Shown here: positions 1-7,648 of the stretch, piece after piece
Position numbering within the stretch: the stretch's first letter is position 1
How the letters are laid out: every line of letters begins with the position of its first letter
Program-made: the position numbers and the translations under genes
Assembly (NCBI GenBank): GCA_905214905.1
Contig: CAJMNK010000074.1
Coordinates: 1-9,019 of the forward strand
Reading direction: 5' to 3'
DNA: 9,019 nt
Origin: an uncultured bacterium
GTDB lineage: Bacteria; Actinomycetota; Coriobacteriia; Coriobacteriales; Coriobacteriaceae
The notes under the pieces: model-generated
What the model saw: only the letters and a program-made list of their open reading frames with translations
Database searches by the model: none
What the model was told of the DNA's origin: nothing

Positions 1-12
1 CGTAGCGGGTGG

Positions 13-39
13 TTTAAAGCTGGCCGCTGCGCGGCCAGC
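13..39 (-). terminator. Possible second, back-up terminator hairpin
   Basis: A perfect 9-bp stem (GCTGGCCGC with GCGGCCAGC) has a 3-base loop. On the minus strand it is followed by TTTAAA. The T run is short, so termination would be weak, but it stands 14 bases beyond the main terminator and could catch read-through. A hairpin belonging to a gene beyond the window is an alternative. Confidence 0.45.
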
Positions 40-53
40 AGACTAAAGTCTTG

Positions 54-87
54 AAAAAAGGCCGGCGGAGCAGTTAGCCCCGCCGGC
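54..87 (-). terminator. Intrinsic terminator of the MurNAc operon
   Basis: Read on the minus strand, an 8-bp GC-only stem (GCCGGCGG with CCGCCGGC) encloses an 11-base loop. One base after the stem comes a run of six T. It lies 67 bases past the permease stop, the expected place for Rho-independent termination of the three-gene operon. Confidence 0.88.
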
Positions 88-154
88 ACAACCATAGCAT
101 CAAGAAATCTGCCGCGCGCCGCGAACCCCGAGCAACACGGCTCGCGATATCAAA

Positions 155-1585
155 CTACTCGCCAAAGAACTCATTGATCTTCTGCTCGTCGACGCCAAAG
201 AACCACGTCAGGACAAAGCCGGCGGCATAGGCAAGCAGCATAGCGGCAACGTAGCCGAGCTGCTGGCCAGGAACGACGATCAGCAGGCCAAACAGACCGG
301 AAACGCCCTGAGAAACCGTGCCGATGTGAAGCAGCGCCGCGAGCGCGCCGCCAAATCCGGCACCCAGGCAGGCCGTTACAAACGGACGAACGAGCGGCAG
401 CGTAACGGCATACATCAGAGGCTCGCCCACACCCAGGATGCCAACGGGAATGGACTCTGCGACGTACTTCTTGAGCTTGGCGTTCTTGGTCTTAAAGTAC
501 AGCGCCAAACCGGCACCGACCTGGCCGCCGCCAGCCATCATAAGGATGGGGAGCAAGTAATTGATGCCCTTGGTAGCGCCGTCGGGATCGTTGAGCATAG
601 CGTGGATCGGCGTGAGCGCCTGATGCAGGCCGACGGAAACCAGCGGCAAGAAGCCTGCCGACAGGATATAGCCGCCCAGGACGCCCAGCTTCTCGAAGAT
701 AAAGGTCAAAACGCTAAAGATGGCAGTCGTCAGCCATGCGCCAACCGGCTGGATGACGAGCATCAGAGCAAAGGCGCCGATGATGAGCACCAGCAGCGGG
801 GACAAGAACGTGTCGAGTGCGTTGGGCATAACCTTGCGAATCTGACGCTCCATCCAGGCAAAAAATGCGCCAGCGATAAGAGCCGCGATCATGCCGCCCG
901 CTGCGGGGTTGTACTGCGCATTGGTGAGCGGCAGCAGAATGGCAGTGGCAGGATCAGCCGCACCAGGCGCAAGCAGGGGCATAGCACTGTTGGCGATACA
1001 CATCATGCCGGCGATGCCGCCCAGCGCAGCGGAGCCACCAAACTCACGTGCCGCGTTATAGCCCACCAAGATGGGCAGATAGGCAAACAAGGCCCAGCCC
1101 ATGGAACGAATGCCCTGGTACCACCACTCGCCTGCAAGCGCGCCTGCCGTCGAGACGTTAATGACGTTGCAGATACCGTTGATGAGACCAGCCGCAATGA
1201 TGCCGGGAAGCAGGGCGACGAAGACATTGGAAATCTTCTTGAGGAAGGCCTGAACCGGCTTAGACTCGTATTTGGCCTTCTGCGCGGCCTTGTTTGAGGC
1301 CGCAGCGTCAACCACGCTCTCGTCGGCAACGCCTTTCGCAAGGCCGGTGAGCTTGGAGCACTCCTCGAGCACCTTATTCACCTTGCCCGGACCCAGCACG
1401 ATCTGCATCGTGTCGTCCTCGACCAGGCCCATCACGCCGTCGAGTGCCTTAATGCCCTCCGTGTCGACGTTGCCCGTGTCTTTGACGGTCACGCGCAGGC
1501 GCGTCATGCACGCCGCGTTTGCGAGCACGTTGTCTTTACCGCCCAAAAGGTCCAGCAGCTTTTGAGCCAGCTCTTTGTTCGTCAT
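155..1585 (-). CDS. murP: PTS EIIBC permease, probably N-acetylmuramic acid specific (MurP-like)
   Basis: Membrane component of a phosphoenolpyruvate phosphotransferase system that imports and phosphorylates a sugar, here probably N-acetylmuramic acid giving MurNAc-6-phosphate. It has 476 residues, close to E. coli MurP. Residues 1-85 are an EIIB domain with the phospho-acceptor Cys26 in the context NAACMTRLRV. A short linker follows, then a hydrophobic EIIC domain (about 112-465) with many membrane spans. EIIC landmarks are His321 (VGLHQALTPIH) and the sugar-site motif GVGEPLMY with Glu388. There is no EIIA domain, so an EIIA of the glucose type must be supplied in trans. The ATG follows AAGGAGGAG closely. 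It lies 57 bases after murQ with no terminator between, so it is the last gene of the operon. EIIBC family is certain. Substrate is inferred from the murQ neighbour, as related permeases carry sucrose, trehalose or beta-glucosides. Confidence 0.9.
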   Translation of the reverse strand: MTNKELAQKLLDLLGGKDNVLANAACMTRLRVTVKDTGNVDTEGIKALDGVMGLVEDDTMQIVLGPGKVNKVLEECSKLTGLAKGVADESVVDAAASNKAAQKAKYESKPVQAFLKKISNVFVALLPGIIAAGLINGICNVINVSTAGALAGEWWYQGIRSMGWALFAYLPILVGYNAAREFGGSAALGGIAGMMCIANSAMPLLAPGAADPATAILLPLTNAQYNPAAGGMIAALIAGAFFAWMERQIRKVMPNALDTFLSPLLVLIIGAFALMLVIQPVGAWLTTAIFSVLTFIFEKLGVLGGYILSAGFLPLVSVGLHQALTPIHAMLNDPDGATKGINYLLPILMMAGGGQVGAGLALYFKTKNAKLKKYVAESIPVGILGVGEPLMYAVTLPLVRPFVTACLGAGFGGALAALLHIGTVSQGVSGLFGLLIVVPGQQLGYVAAMLLAYAAGFVLTWFFGVDEQKINEFFGE

Positions 1586-1642
1586 AACTCCTCCTTGTAT
1601 TGGGTATCTCGTCTGGATGTCATATCAGCTCACGCCGCACAC

Positions 1643-2566
<924 letters not shown>

Positions 2567-2576
2567 TTCATTCACC

Positions 2577-3428
2577 TCATCTTTCCTGTTTCTCGATGTA
2601 GTTTTGCTTAATGACATGCGTCGCCCGTTCGTAGTCGCTGGCAACGTAAGCAGCGTACAGGGCATCGACAACCATAAGCTGGGCCATACGCGAAGCCATG
2701 GCACCGCTGCGGACCAAGGGTTCACTCGCAGCGACGCCGAGCACGGCATCGGCCACGGTGGCAAGCTTGGATGATCCATCTACTTTGGTAACGGCCACAA
2801 CGGGACAGTTGTGACGTTGGGCCTCGGCGGTGCAGTCCAGCACCTCTTGCGTCAAGCCCGAGTAGCTAAAGGCGATTGCCATATCGCCCTCATGCATGTT
2901 CTTGGCACACAAGAGCTGATCATGCCAGTCGTCGTACAGATGGCACTCTTTGTCGACACGCATGAGCTTTTGTGCCAGATCGTGCGCGACCAAACGAGAG
3001 GCACCGATACCGAACAGATTGACTGCGCGTGCCCGCTTAAGATAGGCCGCGCATCGCTCCAAGACGGTGTAATCGAGCGTTCGCGCCGTCGCTTCGATCG
3101 TGCGCACGTTGCTTTTCATCACCTTCCCCACGATACGTTCGACGCTGTCATCCATGGAGATGTCCTCGAGGGCAACGTCTTTCTTGTCACCCAAGAGCGC
3201 CAGCTCGGCAATCAGTTCGCGCTGGAACTCCTTGTAGCCCGCAAAACCCAAGCGCTTGCAAAAGCGCAAAATGCTCGAGGGCGAGGAGAACGTGGCATCG
3301 GCAAGACCGCGGACGGACAGCCCGACCACCTCGTGCGGATGAGCGCTTACATATGCGATGACATTGCGTTCCGCCGGGCTCGCGCTGAGCTCACGCTCGC
3401 GAAGCCGCAAAAGCAATCCGTTTGCCAT
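2577..3428 (-). CDS. murR: RpiR-family transcriptional regulator of the MurNAc operon (MurR-like)
   Basis: DNA-binding regulator of 283 residues. The N-terminal RpiR helix-turn-helix domain covers about 1-77, with the core SVRGLADATFSSPSSILRF and then CKRLGFAGYKEFQREL. The C-terminal SIS domain covers about 120-260, with sugar-phosphate-loop segments FGIGASRLVAHDLAQKL and SYSGLTQEVL. Family members sense phosphosugars, and E. coli MurR responds to MurNAc-6-phosphate. The position directly ahead of murQ and the permease makes the same ligand likely here. I chose the ATG at 3428 because AAGGGAGG lies 8 bases upstream. The in-frame GTG at 3437 would sit on that ribosome site. Candidate operator dyads lie at 3463-3475 and 3474-3502. 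As first gene of its operon it would regulate itself. Whether it represses or activates cannot be read from sequence, and the symbol rests on context. Confidence 0.9.
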   Translation of the reverse strand: MANGLLLRLRERELSASPAERNVIAYVSAHPHEVVGLSVRGLADATFSSPSSILRFCKRLGFAGYKEFQRELIAELALLGDKKDVALEDISMDDSVERIVGKVMKSNVRTIEATARTLDYTVLERCAAYLKRARAVNLFGIGASRLVAHDLAQKLMRVDKECHLYDDWHDQLLCAKNMHEGDMAIAFSYSGLTQEVLDCTAEAQRHNCPVVAVTKVDGSSKLATVADAVLGVAASEPLVRSGAMASRMAQLMVVDALYAAYVASDYERATHVIKQNYIEKQER

Positions 3429-3462
3429 CTCAAACACCTCCCTTGAGAAGAATTAAAGACCA

Positions 3463-3502
3463 ACGAACGATTCGTACCGGATATAAACAGCTTTTACGGT
3501 AC
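3463..3502 (-). promoter_or_regulatory. Promoter/operator region of the murR-murQ-murP operon
   Basis: Two dyads overlap in the leader of the regulator gene. The 13-base ACGAACGATTCGT (3463-3475) is palindromic with 5-bp arms around CGA. GTACCG (3474-3479) and CGGTAC (3497-3502) form perfect 6-bp arms 17 bases apart. Between them, on the minus strand, is TGTTTATAT, the most AT-rich and -10-like stretch of the leader, though I find no good -35. Dyads around and just after a -10 are where an RpiR-type regulator would bind. That role is inferred from position. Confidence 0.4.
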
Positions 3503-3520
3503 ATTGTGCCGCATCGTGGC

Positions 3521-3551
3521 GCACAAAGGGCGAGCGTTCTACCGCTCGCCC
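3521..3551 (-). terminator. Probable terminator after the recombinase gene
   Basis: On the minus strand a perfect 9-bp GC-rich stem (GGGCGAGCG with CGCTCGCCC) has a 6-base loop and is followed by TTTGTGC. The T run is weak, but the hairpin separates the recombinase from the MurNAc operon and lies just upstream of that operon's presumed promoter. Confidence 0.55.
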
Positions 3552-3608
3552 CTCAAATCCGACCGCTCGGAAATACGCGCGACACAAAATATTTCAACGA
3601 GGTCGCAT

Positions 3609-3634
3609 TATCGGTAACAGGGCTGTTACCGATA
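3609..3634. repeat. Perfect 26-bp palindrome, 12-2-12, candidate recombination site or operator
   Basis: The 12-base arms TATCGGTAACAG and CTGTTACCGATA are exact reverse complements around a 2-base core, GG. It lies 39 bases past the recombinase stop and 181 bases before the murR start codon. Neither strand has a T run after it, so it is not an ordinary intrinsic terminator. Two 12-bp half-sites around a 2-bp core is the layout of crossover sites of Hin/Gin-type serine recombinases, which fits the neighbouring gene. A dimeric repressor's operator is the main alternative. No second copy was found in the window. Confidence 0.6.
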
Positions 3635-3673
3635 CCGCCTCGCGTGGGCGCCAATCGGACGTGCCGCAAACCT

Positions 3674-4279
3674 CTACCCCGCCTCGCGCATCCAGCGATC
3701 GAACGTCCCCACGCACACGCCCAGGCACTTTGCTGCCTGGCTGCGGGTAATATCGCCTGCCTCATAGCTATCGCGTACCAGCTCAAACTGAGGAGGGCAC
3801 GGCTTGCGAGGTCGACCGAAACGGACCCCTCGCGCCCGCGCCGCTGCAATCCCCTCCGCTTGGCGCCGATGAATATTCTCGCGCTCCACCTGCGCCACGT
3901 AGCTCAGCAGTTGTAGCACAATATCGGCAATCAGGGTATTGGTCACATCCGGCGCGCCGCTGGCCCTGGCGCGCGTGTCAAGCAATGGCATGTCCAACAC
4001 CACAATGGCAACCCCGAGCTCCTTGGTAATGCGTCGCCATTCCTCAAGAATCTCGGAGTAATTACGGCCAAGCCGGTCGATAGAAAGCACCACCAGCACG
4101 TCCCCGTCTCCCAGGATGTGCAGCAGCTCGCGATAGCGCGGGCGATCGAAGTCCTTGCCGCTCGCATGGTCGGCATAAATATTCGCCGAGCCCACGCCAT
4201 AGGCGCCCAGCGCATCCAGCTGCCGATTCAGATTCTGATCGCGCGAACTCACCCGCGCATAACCATACACCGTCGCCAT
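3674..4279 (-). CDS. Small serine recombinase (resolvase/DNA-invertase family)
   Basis: Site-specific recombinase of 201 residues, the size of Hin, Gin and Tn3 resolvase. The catalytic N-terminal domain carries YGYARVSSRDQN with nucleophile Ser11 and Arg9, then SIDRLGRN with Arg69 and Arg72, matching the active site of the family. The dimerisation/E helix is about 114-140 (IADIVLQLLSYVAQVEREN). A basic arm GVRFGRPRKP (151-160) suits minor-groove contact, and a C-terminal helix-turn-helix (about 173-201, ITRSQAAKCLGVCVGTFDRW) would read the recombination site. The ATG at 4279 follows GGGGA after 4 bases. An in-frame TTG at 4309 has no ribosome site and falls in a repeat. No transposase, integron or plasmid gene accompanies it. 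A perfect 12-2-12 palindrome lies 39 bases past its stop and is a candidate target. Resolvase or invertase activity cannot be decided from the protein alone. Confidence 0.93.
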   Translation of the reverse strand: MATVYGYARVSSRDQNLNRQLDALGAYGVGSANIYADHASGKDFDRPRYRELLHILGDGDVLVVLSIDRLGRNYSEILEEWRRITKELGVAIVVLDMPLLDTRARASGAPDVTNTLIADIVLQLLSYVAQVERENIHRRQAEGIAAARARGVRFGRPRKPCPPQFELVRDSYEAGDITRSQAAKCLGVCVGTFDRWMREAG

Positions 4280-4296
4280 CTCATCCCCGCTTTCTT

Positions 4297-4340
4297 GTAA
4301 ACCTGCCAAAAAGGGACAGGTTTATTTTGGTAGGTTTTAC
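4297..4340. repeat. Three-armed repeat ahead of the recombinase gene
   Basis: Arms AAACCTGCCAAAA (4299-4311) and TTTTGGTAGGTTT (4325-4337) are reverse complements with one mismatch, 13 bases apart. The spacer holds a further CAGGTTT (4317-4323) that also pairs with the start of the left arm. On the minus strand AAACCT therefore occurs twice in direct order, followed by its inverse, and two hairpins exclude each other. The element lies 17 bases before the recombinase ATG. It could be an operator for self-regulation, an RNA switch, a recombinase binding site or a dispersed repeat. The sequence does not decide. Confidence 0.5.
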
Positions 4341-4395
4341 CTCTCGAATAGCAGGTAAGCGGGCGGCCGAGCGGACGGCAAGGTAGCTATGATCC

Positions 4396-4431
4396 AAATG
4401 CGGAGGGCGGCCCCGAAAGACCGCCCTCCGC
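4396..4431 (-). terminator. Probable terminator after rnr
   Basis: A perfect 11-bp GC-rich stem (GCGGAGGGCGG with CCGCCCTCCGC) has a 10-base loop and is followed on the minus strand by ATTTGG. It starts 25 bases past the rnr stop. The stem is very stable but the T run is short, so efficiency is uncertain. Confidence 0.65.
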
Positions 4432-4456
4432 TCTCCCGCCATGAGTCGAGATTTGG

Positions 4457-6592
4457 CTAATGGATAAGCTTAAAGTCCAAGTGCCCACGCGTGGTATTGA
4501 CGCGCGAAACCTCGATAATCACGCGCTGGCCCAGTTCATAGCGAGTCCCCGTGTCGGCGCCCGTCAGCGTAAGCGCATCCTCGTCGAACTCGAACCACTC
4601 GTTGCCCAGACTCTTGATCGAAACCAAGCCTTCGACTTGCGTCAGGTCCAAGCGCACAAAGAGGCCCATGCTGCTGACCCATGAGACCGTTCCGGCATAG
4701 CGCTCGCCCAGGCGATCCTCATAGTACTGGGCAATCTTGATCTTTTGCGTCGCATGGCTAGCGGCATCTGCCGCGCGCTCGGCATCGCTGCATGCGCGGC
4801 AGATCTGCGGCAGAATGCGCGGCAGCGACTCGCGCCCCTTGCCGATCAGCCGCGGTGTACGGACCAGGGCGTCCTTGCCGCCGAGCTGCTCATAGGCCAA
4901 CTGCAGTTTGAGCACGCGGTGCACCACCAGATCGGGGTAGCGACGGATGGGACTCGTAAAGTGACAGTAGCACGGCGCGGCGAGCGCAAAGTGGCCCTCG
5001 TTGCGCGGCTTGTACAGTGCGCGCTGCATGCTGCGCAGAAGCAGCGTGTTGACGAGCGGTGCGTTGGCCGTACCGGCGGCAGCATCAACTGCAGCCTGTA
5101 GCTCATCGGGACTCCCCAGGGCGATACCGGCAGCACGGCGATCGTCGATGATGCCCAGCTGCGCCAGCGCAACGGCGGCACCGTGCAGGCTATCGGGGCT
5201 CGGATCCTCATGCACGCGATAGCAGGCCTCGATATCACGGTCTGCCAGCCACTCTGCAACGCACTCGTTGGCGAGTAGCATGGCTTCCTCGATAAGCGAC
5301 GTGGCACACGAACGCTCGCGCGCCACAATCTGCACGGGTACTCCGTCCTCATCCAATAGAGCGCGAATCTCGGCCGTGTCAAAATCGACTGAGCCGCGGG
5401 CACGACGAATACGACGGCGAAGTTCGGCGAGTTCGTTGGCGGCGACAAGAAAATCGCCGAGGTCGACGTTATAGCCGCGAGCAGTTTCCTCGCACGCAAG
5501 ACCGCGCTCAAGCGCCTCCTCGCGCGAGGCCTCAGCAGCCGCAACATCCTCGGCCGCACCCTCCAGCACCCCATACTCCACCGCGCCGGCACGCACCAGC
5601 AGCGCCTCGGCGCCGTCATAGTCCATACGCACACGCGAGCGAATCACGCTGGGGTACGGATCGTAATGCCGCACGCGACCCTGCGCATCGAGTTCAATGT
5701 CAACGGTAAACGCAAGACGGTCCTCGTCAGGGCGAAGCGAACACAGGTCACAGGACAGGCGTTCGGGCAGCATGGGAAGCACGCGATCGGCCAGATACAC
5801 CGATGTCGTACGATGGCGAGCCTCAAGATCGATATGCCCGTCCCAAGCCACATAGTGAGAAACGTCAGCGATATGCACACCCAGCTTGTAGCCACCCTCG
5901 GGCGTGCGCTCAAGCGAAATGGCATCGTCAAAGTCGCGCGCGTCGACCGGGTCGATCGTGATAACAAAGCGGTCGCGCAGATCGCGGCGGAGCGGGTCCT
6001 TAAGCGCCGCGGACACATCGAGCGAAAGCCCCTCGGCCTCGTCCAGCGCGGCCTCGGGATAGCTATCGGTATAGCCGTAACGCGCCATCACGTATTGAAC
6101 GCCCAAATCGGGCGCGTCATCTCCGCCAATGCGGCGTTCGATCGTCACGGTGCCCGATTCCAGGCGCGTCGGGTAGGTCAAAATGCGCGCGACAACGGCA
6201 TCACCCGGGTGAACGCCCAGACGATCCGCCGAGGTATCCTCGGGCAGAATGAAGAAGTCGGCCTTCAGGCGCGAATCGAGCGGCTCGATCACACCGAGCG
6301 GACCAGCGGTCTGGTACGTACCCACCACGCTTATGGCTGCGCGCTCAACCACGCCTTCGATCACGGCGCGCCGCTCACCGTGCGGGCTGTTCTTAATGCT
6401 CACGGCAACGGTATCGCCATCCATGATCTCGCGCTTACCGCGGCCCATGACCTTGTAGTCGCCGTTTTCGGTTACAACGTAGGCGCTATGCTCATGGAGC
6501 TGCACGCGCCCGGTCAGGCTCGGACGGCGTTCGCTGCGCACCGGCCCGCGCTTATTGCGAGCTCCACACTTATGCTTGTTATTGCGCCCCAT
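4457..6592 (-). CDS. rnr: Ribonuclease R, 3'-5' exoribonuclease
   Basis: Processive 3'-5' exoribonuclease of the RNase II/RNB family, acting on structured RNA, rRNA fragments and, with SmpB-tmRNA, stalled messages. The product has 711 residues. In order: a basic tail (1-24), OB-fold/cold-shock RNA-binding region (about 25-160), RNB catalytic domain (about 200-565) and a C-terminal S1 domain (about 630-708, beginning RYAGTVSWVSSMGLFVRL). The metal site is visible in ITIDPVDARDFDDAISLE as Asp214, Asp220, Asp222 and Asp223, matching the aspartates of E. coli RNase R. The closing RNB signature HFTSPIRRYPDLVVHR is present. It lacks the N-terminal helix-turn-helix and the Lys-rich C-terminal tail of the 813-residue E. 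coli enzyme. The ATG follows AGGAGG after 4 bases. Terminators lie on both sides, so it is probably transcribed alone, though no convincing promoter is visible in the 6593-6669 leader. RNase II is the less likely alternative. Confidence 0.95.
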   Translation of the reverse strand: MGRNNKHKCGARNKRGPVRSERRPSLTGRVQLHEHSAYVVTENGDYKVMGRGKREIMDGDTVAVSIKNSPHGERRAVIEGVVERAAISVVGTYQTAGPLGVIEPLDSRLKADFFILPEDTSADRLGVHPGDAVVARILTYPTRLESGTVTIERRIGGDDAPDLGVQYVMARYGYTDSYPEAALDEAEGLSLDVSAALKDPLRRDLRDRFVITIDPVDARDFDDAISLERTPEGGYKLGVHIADVSHYVAWDGHIDLEARHRTTSVYLADRVLPMLPERLSCDLCSLRPDEDRLAFTVDIELDAQGRVRHYDPYPSVIRSRVRMDYDGAEALLVRAGAVEYGVLEGAAEDVAAAEASREEALERGLACEETARGYNVDLGDFLVAANELAELRRRIRRARGSVDFDTAEIRALLDEDGVPVQIVARERSCATSLIEEAMLLANECVAEWLADRDIEACYRVHEDPSPDSLHGAAVALAQLGIIDDRRAAGIALGSPDELQAAVDAAAGTANAPLVNTLLLRSMQRALYKPRNEGHFALAAPCYCHFTSPIRRYPDLVVHRVLKLQLAYEQLGGKDALVRTPRLIGKGRESLPRILPQICRACSDAERAADAASHATQKIKIAQYYEDRLGERYAGTVSWVSSMGLFVRLDLTQVEGLVSIKSLGNEWFEFDEDALTLTGADTGTRYELGQRVIIEVSRVNTTRGHLDFKLIH

Positions 6593-6669
6593 GGCGCCTC
6601 CTAACTATCGATTGCGAACTCCAAAGAGTCTACCCAAATGATCCGTTTTCCTGCCGTCCCCTAGGGATC

Positions 6670-6703
6670 AAAAAACGGGCCGCCCCGCAAGAGACGACCC
6701 GTT
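6670..6703 (-). terminator. Intrinsic terminator of ftsEX
   Basis: On the minus strand AACGGGTCG pairs with CGGCCCGTT (9 bp including one U-G wobble) around a 12-base loop. The stem runs directly into a T run of six. It starts 24 bases past the ftsX stop and isolates ftsEX from rnr. Confidence 0.9.
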
Positions 6704-6727
6704 GGAAGGGATGAATTCCAGGCATGC

Positions 6728-7648
6728 CTACACGCGCAGGTAGCGGCGCATGGCGATGGCAGAACCAAAGAGACCGATAATCACGCCGACCAGAATCAGC
6801 GCAGCATAGGTCACCAGGTAGTACTGCATCGGCAGGGCAAACGACATCCAGCCGATGCTCTCCTGCAAACGCGGAATCATCAGATTGCGCAGCAGCTCCA
6901 GAACGCCGATGGAAAGCAGCGAGCCCAAAATGGCCTGCAGTACGCCCTCGGTGATAAACGGGCCGCGAATGAAGCCGTTGCTGGCGCCGACCAGACGCAT
7001 AATCGCAATCTCACGACGACGCGCCGTGATGGACAGGCGAATCGTGTTGTTGATGAAGATGAATGCGATAAAGGTCAAAAGGCCAACGAGCACCACGGCG
7101 GCGATGCGGATGTAGTTGGTCACCTGGAACAGGCGGCTCACTTCCTCCTGGCCGTACAGCACGCTCGCGTTGACGTCGCCGTCATCCGCGATCTTCTGGA
7201 AGTCGGCGTTCTTCTTGAGCTTCTGGGCCGTGCTCTCGACCTTGGACGGATCGTCCATCTCAATTGCAAACGAAGCCGGCAGCGGGTTCTGGCCATCGAG
7301 CGCGCTCATGGTGGCGTCGGCGTTGCCCGACATCTTGCTCGTATACTCGGCCAGCGCGTCGTCCTTGTCCTTATAGGTCACGGACTTGACGTTATTCCAC
7401 GTCTTAAGCTCGGCCTCAAAAGCCTGAACATCGGCCTGATCGGCGTCATCGCTAATGAACGCGTTGATGACAACCTGATCCTCGACGGTGCCGATCACGG
7501 AGTTCAGCATCGCGGAGCCCATGATGAACAGGCCGATGATAAACAGCGAAAGGAAGATCGTGATGACGGCGCCGAGCGAGGTAGTCCAGTTACGGAAGAA
7601 GTGACTGATTGCCTCTTTGAAGGAGTAGCCCACGTTAGTTGGTGCCAT
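6728..7648 (-). CDS. ftsX: Cell-division ABC transporter permease FtsX
   Basis: Membrane subunit of the FtsEX complex, which uses ATP hydrolysis by FtsE to switch on peptidoglycan hydrolases outside the cell at division. The 306-residue product has four predicted membrane spans, at about 24-47, 180-203, 233-254 and 277-299. The first large extracellular domain (about 48-178) is where FtsX proteins contact their hydrolase or adaptor. The cytosolic loop carries TARRREIAIMRLVGASNGFIRGPF, typical of FtsX and the MacB/FtsX permease class. The ATG lies inside the end of ftsE, overlapping it by 14 bases, with GGGGAGG 11 bases upstream. This points to coupled translation and 1:1 assembly. A strong terminator follows at 6670-6703. 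The partner hydrolase (PcsB, RipC or NlpC/P60 type in other Gram-positives) is not in the window. Confidence 0.96.
   Translation of the reverse strand: MAPTNVGYSFKEAISHFFRNWTTSLGAVITIFLSLFIIGLFIMGSAMLNSVIGTVEDQVVINAFISDDADQADVQAFEAELKTWNNVKSVTYKDKDDALAEYTSKMSGNADATMSALDGQNPLPASFAIEMDDPSKVESTAQKLKKNADFQKIADDGDVNASVLYGQEEVSRLFQVTNYIRIAAVVLVGLLTFIAFIFINNTIRLSITARRREIAIMRLVGASNGFIRGPFITEGVLQAILGSLLSIGVLELLRNLMIPRLQESIGWMSFALPMQYYLVTYAALILVGVIIGLFGSAIAMRRYLRV

Noticed and set aside
326..1297. Long plus-strand reading frame opposite the permease gene
   Set aside because: It lies wholly antisense to a recognised PTS gene. The product is rich in Arg, Gln and Gly with no family signature, as expected from antisense frames in GC-rich DNA.
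2567..2779. Upstream extension of the murQ reading frame
   Set aside because: It overlaps murR in another frame, has no ribosome site, and would add residues absent from MurQ proteins. The ATG at 2566 gives the normal length.
3609..3634. The 26-bp palindrome as an intrinsic terminator
   Set aside because: No T run follows on either strand, and the hairpin at 3521-3551 is a better terminator for the recombinase.
3674..4279. Recombinase as the TnpA of an IS607-type element
   Set aside because: IS607 TnpA has an N-terminal DNA-binding domain and usually a TnpB partner. Here the helix-turn-helix is C-terminal and there is no tnpB.
5666..6604. 312-codon plus-strand frame opposite rnr
   Set aside because: Antisense to the well-supported RNase R catalytic region. 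No recognisable motif and no separate support for expression.
6593..6669. rnr promoter (TAGACT and GATAGT boxes 17 bases apart)
   Set aside because: Both boxes match only four of six bases, and the implied start point would leave almost no leader and remove the ribosome site.
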